From assembly GCA_039621445.1 (NCBI GenBank), contig CP154955.1, forward strand, positions 39,440,426-39,504,425: DNA of 64,000 nucleotides, in the 5' to 3' direction. Both the position numbers and the translations under genes were made by a program. The DNA is from Euglena gracilis (lineage: Eukaryota; Euglenida; Euglenophyceae; Euglenales). Shown here in pieces: positions 1 to 26,130 of this stretch (position 1 is the stretch's first letter; each line of letters begins with the position of its first letter). Under the pieces are notes generated by a model. That model was not told the origin of the DNA and made no database searches. It worked only from the letters and a program-made list of their open reading frames with translations.

Positions 1-240
1 GTGTGTGTGTGTGTGTGTGTGTGCGTATAAACTGGCTGTGGCCTCCATGGTTGGGTGTCCGTCTCCCCCCGCCCCCTCACCACAGAAAATCAGGAAATTA
101 GAGGCCGGCGTTGGAATGGAGCCAGGCTTCTTGACGCCCAAGGGTGGACCCCCTTCATCGCAAGGACAGCCACACATAGGTGGTCATGGAAAAAGACTCC
201 ACGAACAGGACCCGGGGGTGGGGGCGGGGCGATCGCCCAC

Positions 241-13905
<13,665 letters not shown>

Positions 13906-14468
13906 GGGGGGGGGGGCAGCTGAGAACGGCCGAGAGGGCGGACGTTGAGGTATAGCCGTGACGTCCCAGCTGAGCTGCGAGCGTTGAGAGAGCCCCATCC
14001 CCCAAGGACTGTACAGTCCAATGGGGGACCATTCACCCCCATGCCCCCAATAACTATGCATCTTCCTGTTAATTATGCCGGATCTCACTCACTCACTCAT
14101 TCACTCACTTATTTACTAACCCAAATGCATTTACCTAACCTTAAGACCATTACCTTAACACATGGGAAGGGGAGGAACACTGGGAGGGAAGACCCCAAAA
14201 CCCTTAAACCGTTTAAAACCGTTTAAAGATAAAGGTATTCCTGTTCCTTAGGTATATATAGGTAGGTATGTTTGTTATTGAAAGGTTGGCCAAAGGGCAT
14301 ACACTGCCTGCGGATGGATGGCCAGGACTGCCCGAACTGGACTCACCGAACGCCGGGGCCCACAAACCTCGAGCATCCGGTGGCCCGGCGCCAAAACAAA
14401 TTCCGTGGCGGTTGGGAGGTCTGGCTGTGGTCAACAGAGGGGTCAGTACGAAGCGTGTTGTTGGGGAG

Positions 14469-17400
14469 TCAGTCGGCGGGGCCGAGGGGGTCCGCAGTGC
14501 ACTGCCGCAGCCAGCGCAGCAGGGGCTCCACGAGGCGGTGCTCCTCCCCCAGCCAGAAGTGGTCCGCCCCCGGCACCACGACGCACTCCCCGGCAGGCGG
14601 CACCGCAGTCCGGGGTGGGGGGAGGGACTGTCCCGGGACTGCAGCTCCATCCCCCATTTCCCCCAGCCAGGTTTTTTTTTAAGACCGGGGGGAGCGGGGG
14701 TCCCACCCACCCACCCCCTGGGGGTTCCCCGGGGGGGTGGTCCCGGGAGACCCACTCAATTTCCCGAAAATGGCCAAAAATCACAAAAAATTGCCAAAAT
14801 AACACCTTTTCAAAAAATTGGCGCCTTTGGCGCCGAAAAGTATATCACCCGGGGGACCCGGGGGGTTCAAGACAAAAAAAACCCTGCCCCCAGCCAGTCG
14901 CACAGGCACAAACCAAAACAATGCAATGGAACACACGCCATCTGCCTCGTGGGAATGGAGAGAAGCGGCTGGCTTGGCGGGGAGGTGCGGGGGTCCCAGC
15001 TGCCGCCTGCTTGTGCGGCGGCGGCAGCTGCTCCACGCTGGCCGCGAGCTGCTTGGCGTCCGCGAACTGAACGCACCCCCGGCCCAATGAAACATGCAAC
15101 GCAAGAATGGAAGATCTTAAACAATTGGATGTGCACCGGTGTGTTCATGGAACCCCTCCGGGCCAAACTCGTTTGTCGGGACATCATGCACCACCAATGT
15201 GACCTTAAATTTGTCCCGCCTGTCCACAAAAGAAAAGTGATAGGTGCTTTTCTTTTTTGCAAAAGACCAGACAATTTATTCGTTTTCGGAAAAAAATGCA
15301 TTTGGCGGACTGACAATTGGTCACACATCACCATCATTGCAGAGGAGACCTGATCGTTCGTTCCGATGATGAAGAACTTTGGCTTTGAAGATAGGTTTGC
15401 CATCCCTGAGAAGGTGGTTCACATATTTTGTGGGGGGAAAATGGCGGATCCCTATTTGTCTGTTTTCGTCGAAATAAACTCTCACTAAAAAAAAAGGTGA
15501 TAGGATCTGGACCGGTCAAAAAACCGAGACCCAAACTGCTGAACAGCCCCTTGCCTTCTGCACCCAGAAGTGGGAGGCTAAATGCCTATCAGGGCGGCTG
15601 ACCAGTGGCCTGCACACCAGGAGGTTTTTTTTGGAAGCACTACGAACTGCAACGCCCACAACCACAATTCTCACCTTCAACAACTCTGCAATTATGGTTT
15701 TTGTTCATCCAGGCGAAATGCAAGACGCCGTTTGAGACCTATTGTTCATGGTTTGTATCATTTATGAATACAGGTTGCCAACACAAAAAACATACCCCCC
15801 CCTGACAGCACAAAAAACATACCCCCCCCCCTTTTTTTTTTTTTCAGTTTTTGTGGCAGCCATAACTTCGGCTGTGCACCATGTTGAGGTCTCGGACATA
15901 CTCCATATTGTTGCCTGTGAAATACCCATCCAAAAATGTCTCTGTGCATTTTCCTCGATTCCCCCTCCACCCCGAGTTATGGGCCCCTCAAAAGTGCTCC
16001 GCACACGACAAGCGAAAATTTTTGAAAAACATGGATTTTGGGCCGGGTTGGAATAATAAACAGCTCACCACTCGGGAACCCTAAGGAGTTGGGCTCTGGA
16101 ACTTGGTGGGTCGGATTGGCCATGAAATAGGCTTCAAAAAATATCTACATCAAAATTTGCCATCTCGACACCCAGAAAAAGTTATTTTATGGTTTTTGGG
16201 GCCAGCTCCAAAAAAATTTAGCCCTTTTTGTGTGGGAAAACCTAAAAAACACACATTTTTTAGGTTTTCCCACACAAAAAGGGCTAAATTTTTTTGGAGC
16301 TGGCCCCAAAAACCATAAAATAACTTTTTCTGGGTGTCGAGATGGCAAATTTTGATGTAGATATTTTTTGAAGCCTATTTCATGGCCAATCCGACCCACC
16401 AAGTTCCAGAGCCCAACTCCTTAGGGTTCCCGAGTGGTGAGCTGTTTATTATTCCAACCCGGCCCAAAATCCATGTTTTTCAAAAATTTTCGCTTGTCGT
16501 GTGCGGAGCACTTTTGAGGGGCCCATAACTCGGGGTGGAGGGGGAATCGAGGAAAATGCACAGAGACATTTTTGGATGGGTATTTCACAGGCAACAATAT
16601 GGAGTATGTCCGAGACCTCAACATGGTGCACAGCCGAAGTTATGGCTGCCACAAAAACTGAAAAAAAAAGGGGGGGGTATGTTTTTTGTGCTGTCAGGGG
16701 GGGTATGTTTTTTGTGTTGGCAACCTGTATATTTTGTTCAAAAAAACACCATGTCTGAATCGTGGCATGCAATTCTGTGAATACCCTTCGGCTTCAAAGC
16801 AGATTGTCTAACTCTGGGGGTTGACATGAACGGATGGATTGGCGTACAGCCGACCTCGACACAGCACCGCCACACCCCCTGTGCCACGAAGCCACACCCG
16901 CTGCCCAGTGGCTGCCCAGAAGCAGCGACGCCAGGCGGCCCGCCGGGTACGCCACGGCGGCATAGCCCCGCACCGCCGGGTGTTCACTTGGCGCCAGGGG
17001 GTGGGGAGGGAAAGCGTTGGTCCCCGTTCCTGAAATTTCCTTCTCGTGGGGGAGGGGGAGGGCGCAACATACAACATCAAAAAAAAATGCGGCACAAAAA
17101 AGAACAAAAAAACATCAAAAAGAAAAAATCACAACGATGATTTCATGCATTTGAAGAAGCGAACTGAATGCTGCAGGCTCTTGAGCCACGAAAAAGGCCC
17201 CTTTTCTGGCAGCTTCCAGCACCGACACACGGGTGTCAGCTTTGCCACGTGGGACGCAGTGAGCCATTCTTCCGTTGGCTCTAGCCCCCGGCCCTGCCTG
17301 CCGGCTGCGCTGCCACCGCCGCGCCAAACGAGTAGCCCACCACCCAGACGCTGTGCACCTGCACTGGAGGGGGAGGGGAAGGGGAAGAGGGCAGGGGTGG

Positions 17401-20400
17401 GAGAGGGAGCGAGAGAGGACAGAATGGGGACTTTCTTTGCTGGCTGGACCTCACAGTCATTTAGCATCATGACGTCACGTTAATGCCATGCATGTATTAC
17501 CCCCCCAAAAAACGTACACAATTCTTTTGACACACAAATAAAAGCAAAAATCTGTGGGCATGGACATCATGCAAAAAATGCAGTCCCTTTTGGGGGTATA
17601 CACTAAATGAAAGTCTGGGCTGACCGCTTGCCCAGCTACGGCATTTTTCGAATCTGGTGAGTTTCAACAATCCCTCCCCACACCGGGGAATGAAAAATGC
17701 ATGGCAAGTCAAAAGGGATGATGGGCATTCTTTGTAGCTGTTTTTTTTAAATACACCCTGGCAAACTTATTGAAACACTTGAGGATCCGACGAAGTTTTT
17801 TCTTCCTTGACATTTCCCAGTGCACGGGTATATGAAGGACAGCTGTGTCAATAAAAAAAAGATGGAATAATCAACCTTTATGTTGGAAATTTCCAACAAA
17901 AACCTCAGAAAATATAATAAAATGCAGCAAAAGGTGGAAGGGCTTTGGCGCCGAATTTCGGAGCCGTGATTCAAATTTGACAAATTCCTGGGCCGTCGTG
18001 CTTAAAACGTATTCTCTCTTCTTGGCTTGGCTGGAGGGAACGGCTGTGTCGTGGACGGGCTTACTAGCTGGACCCTAAGAAGGTGGGCAGGGGGGGTCGA
18101 CTCCCCCACCCACCATGGCACCCACTGAGGGAAAGATTCCTTTGGCGCCTTTCATGCCGAAAGAAAATTTAGACAAAAAATTGACACCACTGGAAATACA
18201 GCAAGGTGGGGGTGGGGTCGGACCCCCCCCCCCCGCCACCAGGATTGGGGGGGGTCGACCCCCCCCACCGACCACCCACAGTGTTGTGGGTATTTCCGTA
18301 CCCTGCCTATCCCAGGCAGCCCAGGCAGGTTCGGTGGCAATTCGGGTGGTAGGCCGCGCACACGCGATCGGTTTTGGCATCCATAGCCTAGAGACTTCAA
18401 ATGTGAGGATTTTGGTCCATCAATTTGAATTACAAATTCCCAAAGTGGGGGAGGGTGAAACACACCTGGTGGAATCTGCTTTGCTGGGTTCATTTGGGTG
18501 GCAAACCCGAAGAATTCTCAAGACACGTAAAATACAAGCTCCCCAAAGTTGATCTGTATTTTGCAGGTGTCACCGCAGCCTTTCTTTGACGGTAACAGTT
18601 TCACCGAACAAACTTTTGGATCGGTCGGTGAAAAATTTGGCGAACAATTCTTTTCGGAAACAGGATGCAAAAACGTCGCTCTGCGACCCCCCCCCCTCCC
18701 GAACCGTTTTTGTTTTGTTCCCACCAATATGCCACGAGTTGAGTGACAGGGTGCTCTGAATGTTCGTCACCGACCGACAACAGATGAGCGGGCCCACCTG
18801 TTTTGACGAGGAAGTCGACTGCCGCGGTCACGTCCAGCCGTTCCGTCTTTCCCATCCACGAGGCGGACCCTTCAGAGGTGCCGGCGCCTGGGGCGAGGGG
18901 CGGAGGCAGCCTGAGATGTGTTGCCCGGCGGCTGAGGGGTAGAGAGCACTCACAGGGATGAACGCCTGCAAGGCAAACCCGCGCAGAAACACTACAAAAA
19001 ACAATCGTCGGCGGGAGATTGCACACCCACACCCAACCCAAGTGCAGAGGGTGACCAACTCACAACTTCTGGAAAGCAGTTCTGACCATTCCAAACCTGA
19101 CAAAAAAACAATTGTGCCTCTTTGTTTCACAATTACATAGTGTGATGGGAAGGAAAACGTACGTTTGTTAAAGAAACAAGCATTCGAAGGGATTAGATGC
19201 AATACAAACAGTGTTAAGACATTTTCAGCAAAAAAAATAGTAGTAAAAAAAGTAAAAGTAGTTAAAATATAATAAATATGTAAAAAAAGGTCTGACATGA
19301 TGAAACTCCCAGCAACCTCCTGACAATTTCCTGGGGAAATTTCCACCCACCTCTTTGGAGGCTTTTGCAGATAACCACAGACCAAAATTGCAAACCAGCA
19401 GGGAGGATGCTTCTTTGAGACAGTCCAAACGGAAGAGGGCGCTGTCATGGAAACCAAGGGGCTCTGCCCACTGAACTGCAACCGGGACGGGCATCCGCGT
19501 CAAGCGGACCTCGGAAGTCGAACGCCAGGGTGGTGAAGCCCGCCTGCGCCACGGCGTGCTGCAGGGCCCGCACCACATTGTTGGCTGTCGAGAGGTGGGG
19601 CACACTTTGTTGTGGGGGGCAGAGTGCATGGCGACGCATTGTCCACGACATGCGCAACAGAACGGCACCTTCATGCAAAATACACCTCACTGTTTAACGT
19701 CCCCAACTTCCTGACCAGGGGGCAGGGGAACACAACACGAAAATGAACACAAAGCCCTCCAAGTGCAAGTTCCAATTCTATGTGTTTGTGGGGTTTGAAT
19801 GTGAAAAAAATCAGAAAGATAATTTTTGTGATTCTGGGAACGTGTTCATTCAAAAAAATTGCAATTTCTTGACAAAAAAATCGAAAAAATGCAAAAAAAA
19901 GTGAAAATAAAAAGTTGGTCAGAGGGCAAAACCACTTCAATAAGGTGGAGTTTTTCCAAATCAAACACTTCTTAGCGGGATTCGCAGATTCTCCATTACA
20001 AACCGCCTTCATTTAGATCCCCTCTCCAACGACCCAAAAAAAACAATTTACCCCCCCCCACTGCTGATGGGCCGTGAAAAAAACTGATTTTGCGCGTTTT
20101 TTCTTTTGCGAACCTGGTGTCATGCAGGATGTGTTGGGTTATTATTTTGGAGCGTTTTGATTTGGCTTTCAATTCTACGACAAAATATTTTTATCCATAA
20201 TCTCCCCAAACAAACCAAATGGGGGGTTTGGTTATTTGACATAAATCTGAATTGTAAATCAGACATTTTTCTCCAGGATGCTTTTGCTTTTGCTTTTGTT
20301 TTTACCTTTTCCTTTCCACAAGATGCTAAGCCAAAGAAAAAGAAAAGCCAAAAAGAGCGCAAGGGGTTTAGAGACCATACATACCCAAATGATCCCAAGC

Positions 20401-23065
20401 AACTCATTTTGTTTTGCAATATGGTCAAAACTCATAAACCCGACCCCCCCCCCCACTTATAACCAGGTTTTGAATAGTGCTGAGCTCTTTATAAGCGCGC
20501 CCCCACCCCTTGATTGACCCCCAGCCCGGCGGCCCGGCCGGCGGTCCGGCGGCCCGGCGGTCCGGCCGGCGGCCCGGCGGTCCGGCCGGCGGCCCGGCGG
20601 CCCCGGCCCGGCGGCCCGGCCGGCGGCCCGGCGGCGGCCCGGCGGCCCAGCGGCCCGAAAAACGCTCGTTTTCGGATGAAAGCAGTTTTTTCTGGGTCCG
20701 GGAGGCCCAAAAACATCGTTTCGGGCAAAAATTTTTTTTGTATTTTTTTCGACTTTTTTGACCCGGTTTTGGCCCGAAGTCAATGGGTTGGCGGCCCAAA
20801 ACGGGGCGCTGGCGGGTCGAAAAAACGCTCATTTTCGGCTCAAAACGGTTTTTCTGAGTCCGGGAGGCCAAAAAACATCGTTTTGGGCAAAAAAAATTTA
20901 CGATTTTTTTCGACTTTTTTGACCCGGGTTTGACCCAAAGTCACTGTGTCGGCGGCCCAAAACGGGGCGCTGGCGGGTCGAAAAACGCTCATTTTCGGCT
21001 CAAAAACGGTTTTTCTGAGTCCGGGAGGCCAAAAAACATCGTTTTGGGCAAAATTTTTTTTTCGATTTTTTTCGACTTTTTTGACCCGGTTTTGGCCCGA
21101 AATCAATGCGTTGGCGGCCCAAAACGGGGCGCTGGCGGGTCGAAAAACGCTCGTTTTCGGCTCAAAAACAAATTCTCGGGGTCCGGGAGGCCAAAAAACA
21201 TCGTTTCGGGCAAAAAATTTTTTTCGATTTTTTTCGAGTTTTTTGACCCGGTTTTGGCCCGAAGTCAATGGGTCGGCGGCCAAAACGGGGCGCTGGCGGG
21301 TCGAAAAACGCTCGTTTTCGGCTCAAAAACAAATTCTCGGGGTCCGGGAGGCCAAAAAACATCGTTTCGGGCAAAAAATTTTTTTCGATTTTTTTCGAGT
21401 TTTTTGACCCGGTTTTGGCCCGAAGTCAATGGGTCGGCGGCCAAAACGGGGCGCTGGCGGGTCGAAAAACGCTCGTTTTCGGCTCAAAAACAGGTTTTCC
21501 GGGTCCGGGAGGCCAAAAAACATCGTTTTGGGCAAAAAAAATTTTTCGATTTTTTTCGACTTTTGGACCCAGTTTTGGCCCGAAGTCAATGGGTTGGCGG
21601 CCCAAAACGGGGCGCTGGCGGGTCGAAAAACGCTCATTTTCGGCTCAAAAACGGTTTTTCTGAGTCCGGGAGGCCAAAAAACATCGTTTTGGGCAAAATT
21701 TTTTTTCGATTTTTTTCGACTTTTTTGTCCCGGTTTTGGCCCGAAGTCAATGGGTCGGTGGCCCAAAACGGGGCGCTGGCGGGTCGAAAAACGCTCGTTT
21801 TCGGCTCAAAAACAGTCTTTCCGGGTCCGGGAGGCCAAAAGACATCGTTTCCGGCAAAATTTTTTTTTCGATTTTTTTCGACTTTTTGGACCCGGATTTG
21901 ACCCAAAGTCAATGGGTAACGGGGCGCCAGGGGCTCGAAAAACGCTCATTTTCGGCTCAAAAACAGTTTTTCTGGGTCCGGGAGGCCAAAAAACCTCGTT
22001 TCGGGCAAAAAATTTTTTTTCGATTTTTTTCGACTTTTTTGGCCGAAAACGGCTAAGTCGAACAGAGGGAAAAGTGTACAAAACGGCCAGCTGCGCCGAA
22101 AACGGCCGTATCTCGGGCTAGGCGAGGAGTTGGGGGGAAATCAAAATACCGGTGGATGGGGCGTTCCAAGGGCTTCAAATTAGGTCTCCGGACATTTCCT
22201 TTGATTTGGCTTCATTTTGGAGATATTTTGAAAATTGACATTTTTTGGCCGAAATGGCAGAGTCCAAAGGGGGGGGGGGGGCTTATCCAGGGGGGGGGGC
22301 GGGTAAATCCTACCGAGTTTGGACCCCTTCGCGCGTGAATAACTCGGGCCTGGCGGGGAGTTGGGGGTCAACTCCGGGTGATTCGGAAACTAGGAATCCA
22401 GTCGCTCGCGACTGAAAAATTCCGGGAACCGGGCCGGGATCATGGTGATAATCCGTCGGTTCTCCTGGTGGCCCCGACCCGGGGGGGGGGGTCGAGGGGG
22501 GGGATTTCGACGGTGGTAAGCTTCGCTCTTACCCATAAAGGGATAAGAGCTCAGCGACCCCCCCCAATTATACCCCCCCCCTCGGGACCAACCACTGAAC
22601 CGTGACTTATACCCCTCCCCCCGGGAAGACATGAGAAGTCAAAGGGAACCGCCAAGGCTGCAACCCCCCCATTTATAACCCACCCCCCTCGGGGCCAACC
22701 ACTAAAAAGGATCCTATAACCCCCCGGGGGGAGCTATAAACGAGGGGGGGGTTTACACTTTTAGCATTTCAGGCGAAGTGGGTGGAGAGGTCTGTATCCT
22801 GCCTTCTTCTTCTCTGTTCCTGTCCTCAAAAAAAATTGTGCATGAAGAACACACACCCACACACCCACACACCCACACACCTACACGCACACAAACACAC
22901 ACACGTGTGCACAGACAAGCCTTGGTTGCCACCCAGCTTGGGGTGGGGGTGCATCAGCACCGCTGCGCAGTGGCCAAATGCGGTGTTGCTGCCGCGGCAC
23001 AGCCGGCCGGCCAGGGAGAGGCCGTCCGCTGTGGCGAAGCGGACCGCCTCCTCCACGCCGCCCAT
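14469..23065 (-). CDS. Alpha/beta hydrolase, complete eight-exon gene
   Basis: Exons are 22921-23065, 19510-19584, 18798-18887, 17298-17363, 16898-17029, 15350-15405, 15007-15066 and 14469-14627. They sum to 783 nt and 260 residues with phases matching at every junction. Seen in order: HPHPKLGGN (oxyanion side), LAFDFRGAGTSEG, nucleophile elbow GYSFG (Ser115), KPKFFIIGTNDQ (Asp187) and VVVPGADHFW (His231). This is the layout of small bacterial-type alpha/beta hydrolases of the COG2945 kind, usually about 210-250 residues. A serine esterase or related hydrolase activity is expected; the substrate is unknown. No signal peptide is seen. The ATG at 23065 was chosen because it directly precedes the first conserved strand (VEEAVRFATADG). 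A last-exon acceptor at 14585 instead of 14627 also keeps phase, fits the family linker better and gives 246 residues. Donors of introns 1, 4 and 7 read GC rather than GT. Confidence 0.85.
15768..16730. repeat. Near-perfect 963-bp foldback (inverted repeat) in hydrolase intron 5
   Basis: Left arm 15768-16249 (482 nt) and right arm 16256-16730 (475 nt) are reverse complements around a 6-nt loop, CACACA, at 16250-16255. Differences are almost confined to homopolymer lengths. The ends read ATACAGGTTGCC and GGCAACCTGTAT. The arms encode no recognisable protein; mirror open frames on the two strands are a consequence of the palindrome. No clear target duplication is seen. Confidence 0.95.
20461..22561. 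mobile_element. Tandem-array transposable element, copy 1 (in hydrolase intron 1)
   Basis: Starts AACCAGGTTTTGAATAGTGC and ends GGATAAGAGCTCAGCGACC, matching copy 2 at 26131-30415 at both ends. The ends share a short inverted motif, GCTGAGCTCTT/AAGAGCTCAGC. It contains a GGCCCGGCCGGCGGTCC-type GC repeat (20521-20650), about eight 161-bp units (20770-22045) and a non-repeated tail of about 500 bp. No coding region is evident, so it is probably non-autonomous. Confidence 0.75.
20770..22045. repeat. 161-bp tandem array, about eight units
   Basis: Each unit contains GTCAATGGGT, GCGCTGGCGGGTCGAAAAAC, GGTCCGGGAGGCCAAAAAAC and TTTTTTTCGATTTTTTTCGA. Units are more diverged than those of the related array at 26.3-29.7 kb. 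Confidence 0.95.
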
Positions 23066-23202
23066 CCAACACTCTGGGGGAAAAGGGGTTGGCAGGTCCC
23101 AACCCTCTGCCCAACTGTCGAGTAAAACCCAATTACCCCAGTGCCGTCGTTGTTGTTGCGGTGTGAACAGCAGTCTCTGGCAGATGGCACTGCATAGTGA
23201 CA

Positions 23203-24100
<898 letters not shown>

Positions 24101-24724
24101 TCAGAGGCGATACGGGAGGACGGCTTGGGGGGCCGCCGGCGGGCTTTGCTGGGGAGTGGCGGGGCGGGGAGGAGAGGGAGGGTCCCGGGCTGGCCACCAC
24201 CACCCACGCAGTCCCCGGTCCAGCCGACCACCGATGCCCCGGGCTTTGGGGGAAGGTCGGTAGTGGGGTCAACCCCTTCCCACCCCCCTGGCAGTTCACA
24301 AGTGCAAAAAATCCCTTCCGTGCCAAAAAAAAAACACGTTGGCCTAAGAATCGGCCCCCCTGGAAATATGGGAAGGGGGGAGGGGGTCGCCATTCCCCTC
24401 CCACCCACCACCACTCTAAGGGTTTCGGGGATCCCCAAAGCCGTGCCCATGCCGTCCCCCTCGGCCCTTGAAACCGAACCCCCTCCCGCCTGGCTGACCA
24501 TTGCAGCGGCGGTCTCCATGAGCCTCCAATAAAACTCCGAGGCACGCCCAACGGAGTCGGGCCAAGTGTGGGACACACTTGGCGGAGCCCCAGGTCGATG
24601 CTGGCAAATGCGAGGGGCAAAATGCTCGGGAAAATAGAAACGTATGCACATCCTAAACTCAATACATTCTCCCGAACGATTAAGAATAACAAATAACAAC
24701 AAAATAATAATAATAATAACAATG

Positions 24725-24772
<48 letters not shown>

Positions 24773-24774
24773 CC

Positions 24775-24811
<37 letters not shown>

Positions 24812-25197
24812 GCAACAACAAAAAATAATTCTGTTTCGTCGAATGAGGAGGGTCAAAACCGCCAATCGGTTACGATGCCAAGTGGAAATTGGCTGTCCCC
24901 CCCCCCAATTGCGCAAACAAATAACTGCTGTCCACTTCCAGGGCTGGCATGTCAGTGTGCTTGAAGAGGTACACTGGACAGTGGTGGCCAGGGTGACTGC
25001 GCTGCTGTGGCGAAGGGTACGTCGGGCCATCCATACATAGGTTGGGCTTGGGGGCGGGGTTGGCTTCGCGGTGCGGGGCAGAGCGACGACCGGTGGGCGT
25101 GAGGGGCGGCATATGTCAAACCGCAGCTCGGAGAGCCAGAGCGGCGAGGTAGCAAAGCGGGGCGGCGGGCCTTCTGACGGCGGACTAACCCCCCCCT
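24101..25197 (-). CDS. Possible small three-exon gene, product not recognised
   Basis: Three segments join cleanly in phase 0: 25037-25197, 24499-24600 and 24101-24148, ending in TGA about 1 kb before the hydrolase start codon. The first encodes a hydrophobic/aromatic stretch (SPLWLSELRFDICRPSRPP), the second TWPDSVGRASEFYWRLMETA, the third a short Pro/Ala tail. The splice sites are plausible: CGCAG acceptor, TAT|GTATGG donor, TTGCCAG acceptor, ATG|GTCAGC donor and CCCCAG acceptor. I recognise no domain, and the 5' end is not found. It may be a real short gene, or a chance assembly of GC-rich open segments. Confidence 0.33.
24718..24822. repeat. (AAC)n microsatellite
   Basis: Nearly uninterrupted AAC repeat. 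It lies in what would be the first intron of the possible gene at 24.1-25.2 kb. Confidence 0.95.
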
Positions 25198-25520
25198 CTG
25201 CGCACAAAAGGAATGGGCGGAGGGCACACAGTTGAGAGATGCTTCGACCACAATCCGTTCCAGCTCAATATGTGTCACAGATAAACTGACAATTCACACC
25301 GACCACGCACATAGCGCACAAATGCACAAATGTTGATTTGTTGACACAAATGTGTCGCTTAACCATAAGTCCTGGAAAAAATGCATAAAAAAACAACGAA
25401 AACACCTGCAAATAAAGGTAAAAAATGCAAGCTCAAGATGGAAATTCCTTCAGGAGCGATTATACGCTTTCTTTGGAATGTACACTTTCACCGGAGAGGA
25501 CCAAGCACCTATAATCAAGC

Positions 25521-25521
25521 C

Positions 25522-25562
<41 letters not shown>

Positions 25563-25852
25563 CCACCACCATCATCATCATCATCATCATCATCATCATT
25601 TATTATTCATTCATTTATTCATTATTTAAATAAATGAATGAATTTATTACTTAATTTATTTATTTATTTCTTTCATTTATGTATGTATGTATTCATTCAT
25701 TCATTCATTCATTCGTTCGTTCGTTCATTACTATCATCATCATCACCATCATCATCATCATTATCATTATAATCGGTATCATTATTATCATTATCAATAG
25801 CATTATCATCATTATTATAATCATCGTCGTCGTCGTCGTCGTCGTCGTCACC
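25521..25852. repeat. Compound microsatellite block: CAT, ATTT/ATTC, ATC, GTC
   Basis: A series of adjoining simple repeats: (CAT)n, tetranucleotides such as TTCA/TATT, (ATC)n and a short (GTC)n. No gene. Confidence 0.9.
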
Positions 25853-26130
25853 TGAAGGGCTTCTGTTGTCAAAAAGAATTTGCGCAACAGAATTTTTCCC
25901 ACTTTGGGCCATTTTAGGCAGGCATTATTATTTTTTAAGGCGCCTTAAAAAACCTTAAAAAACCTTAAAAAACCTTAATTTTTTTTTGCCAAAATGCCTT
26001 AAAAAACCTTAAAAAACCTTAAAAAAATCACCCCAGGGAAGTTTTTCTTCCCCGTGATGACCTTAAAAAACCTTAAAAATTTTTCCTGGGAATTTTTTTT
26101 CTTGCACCAAACAAATAATGGCATGTCTGA

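Noticed and set aside
16103-16402. Mirror 71-aa frames on opposite strands
   Set aside because: They are the same sequence read from the two arms of the foldback.
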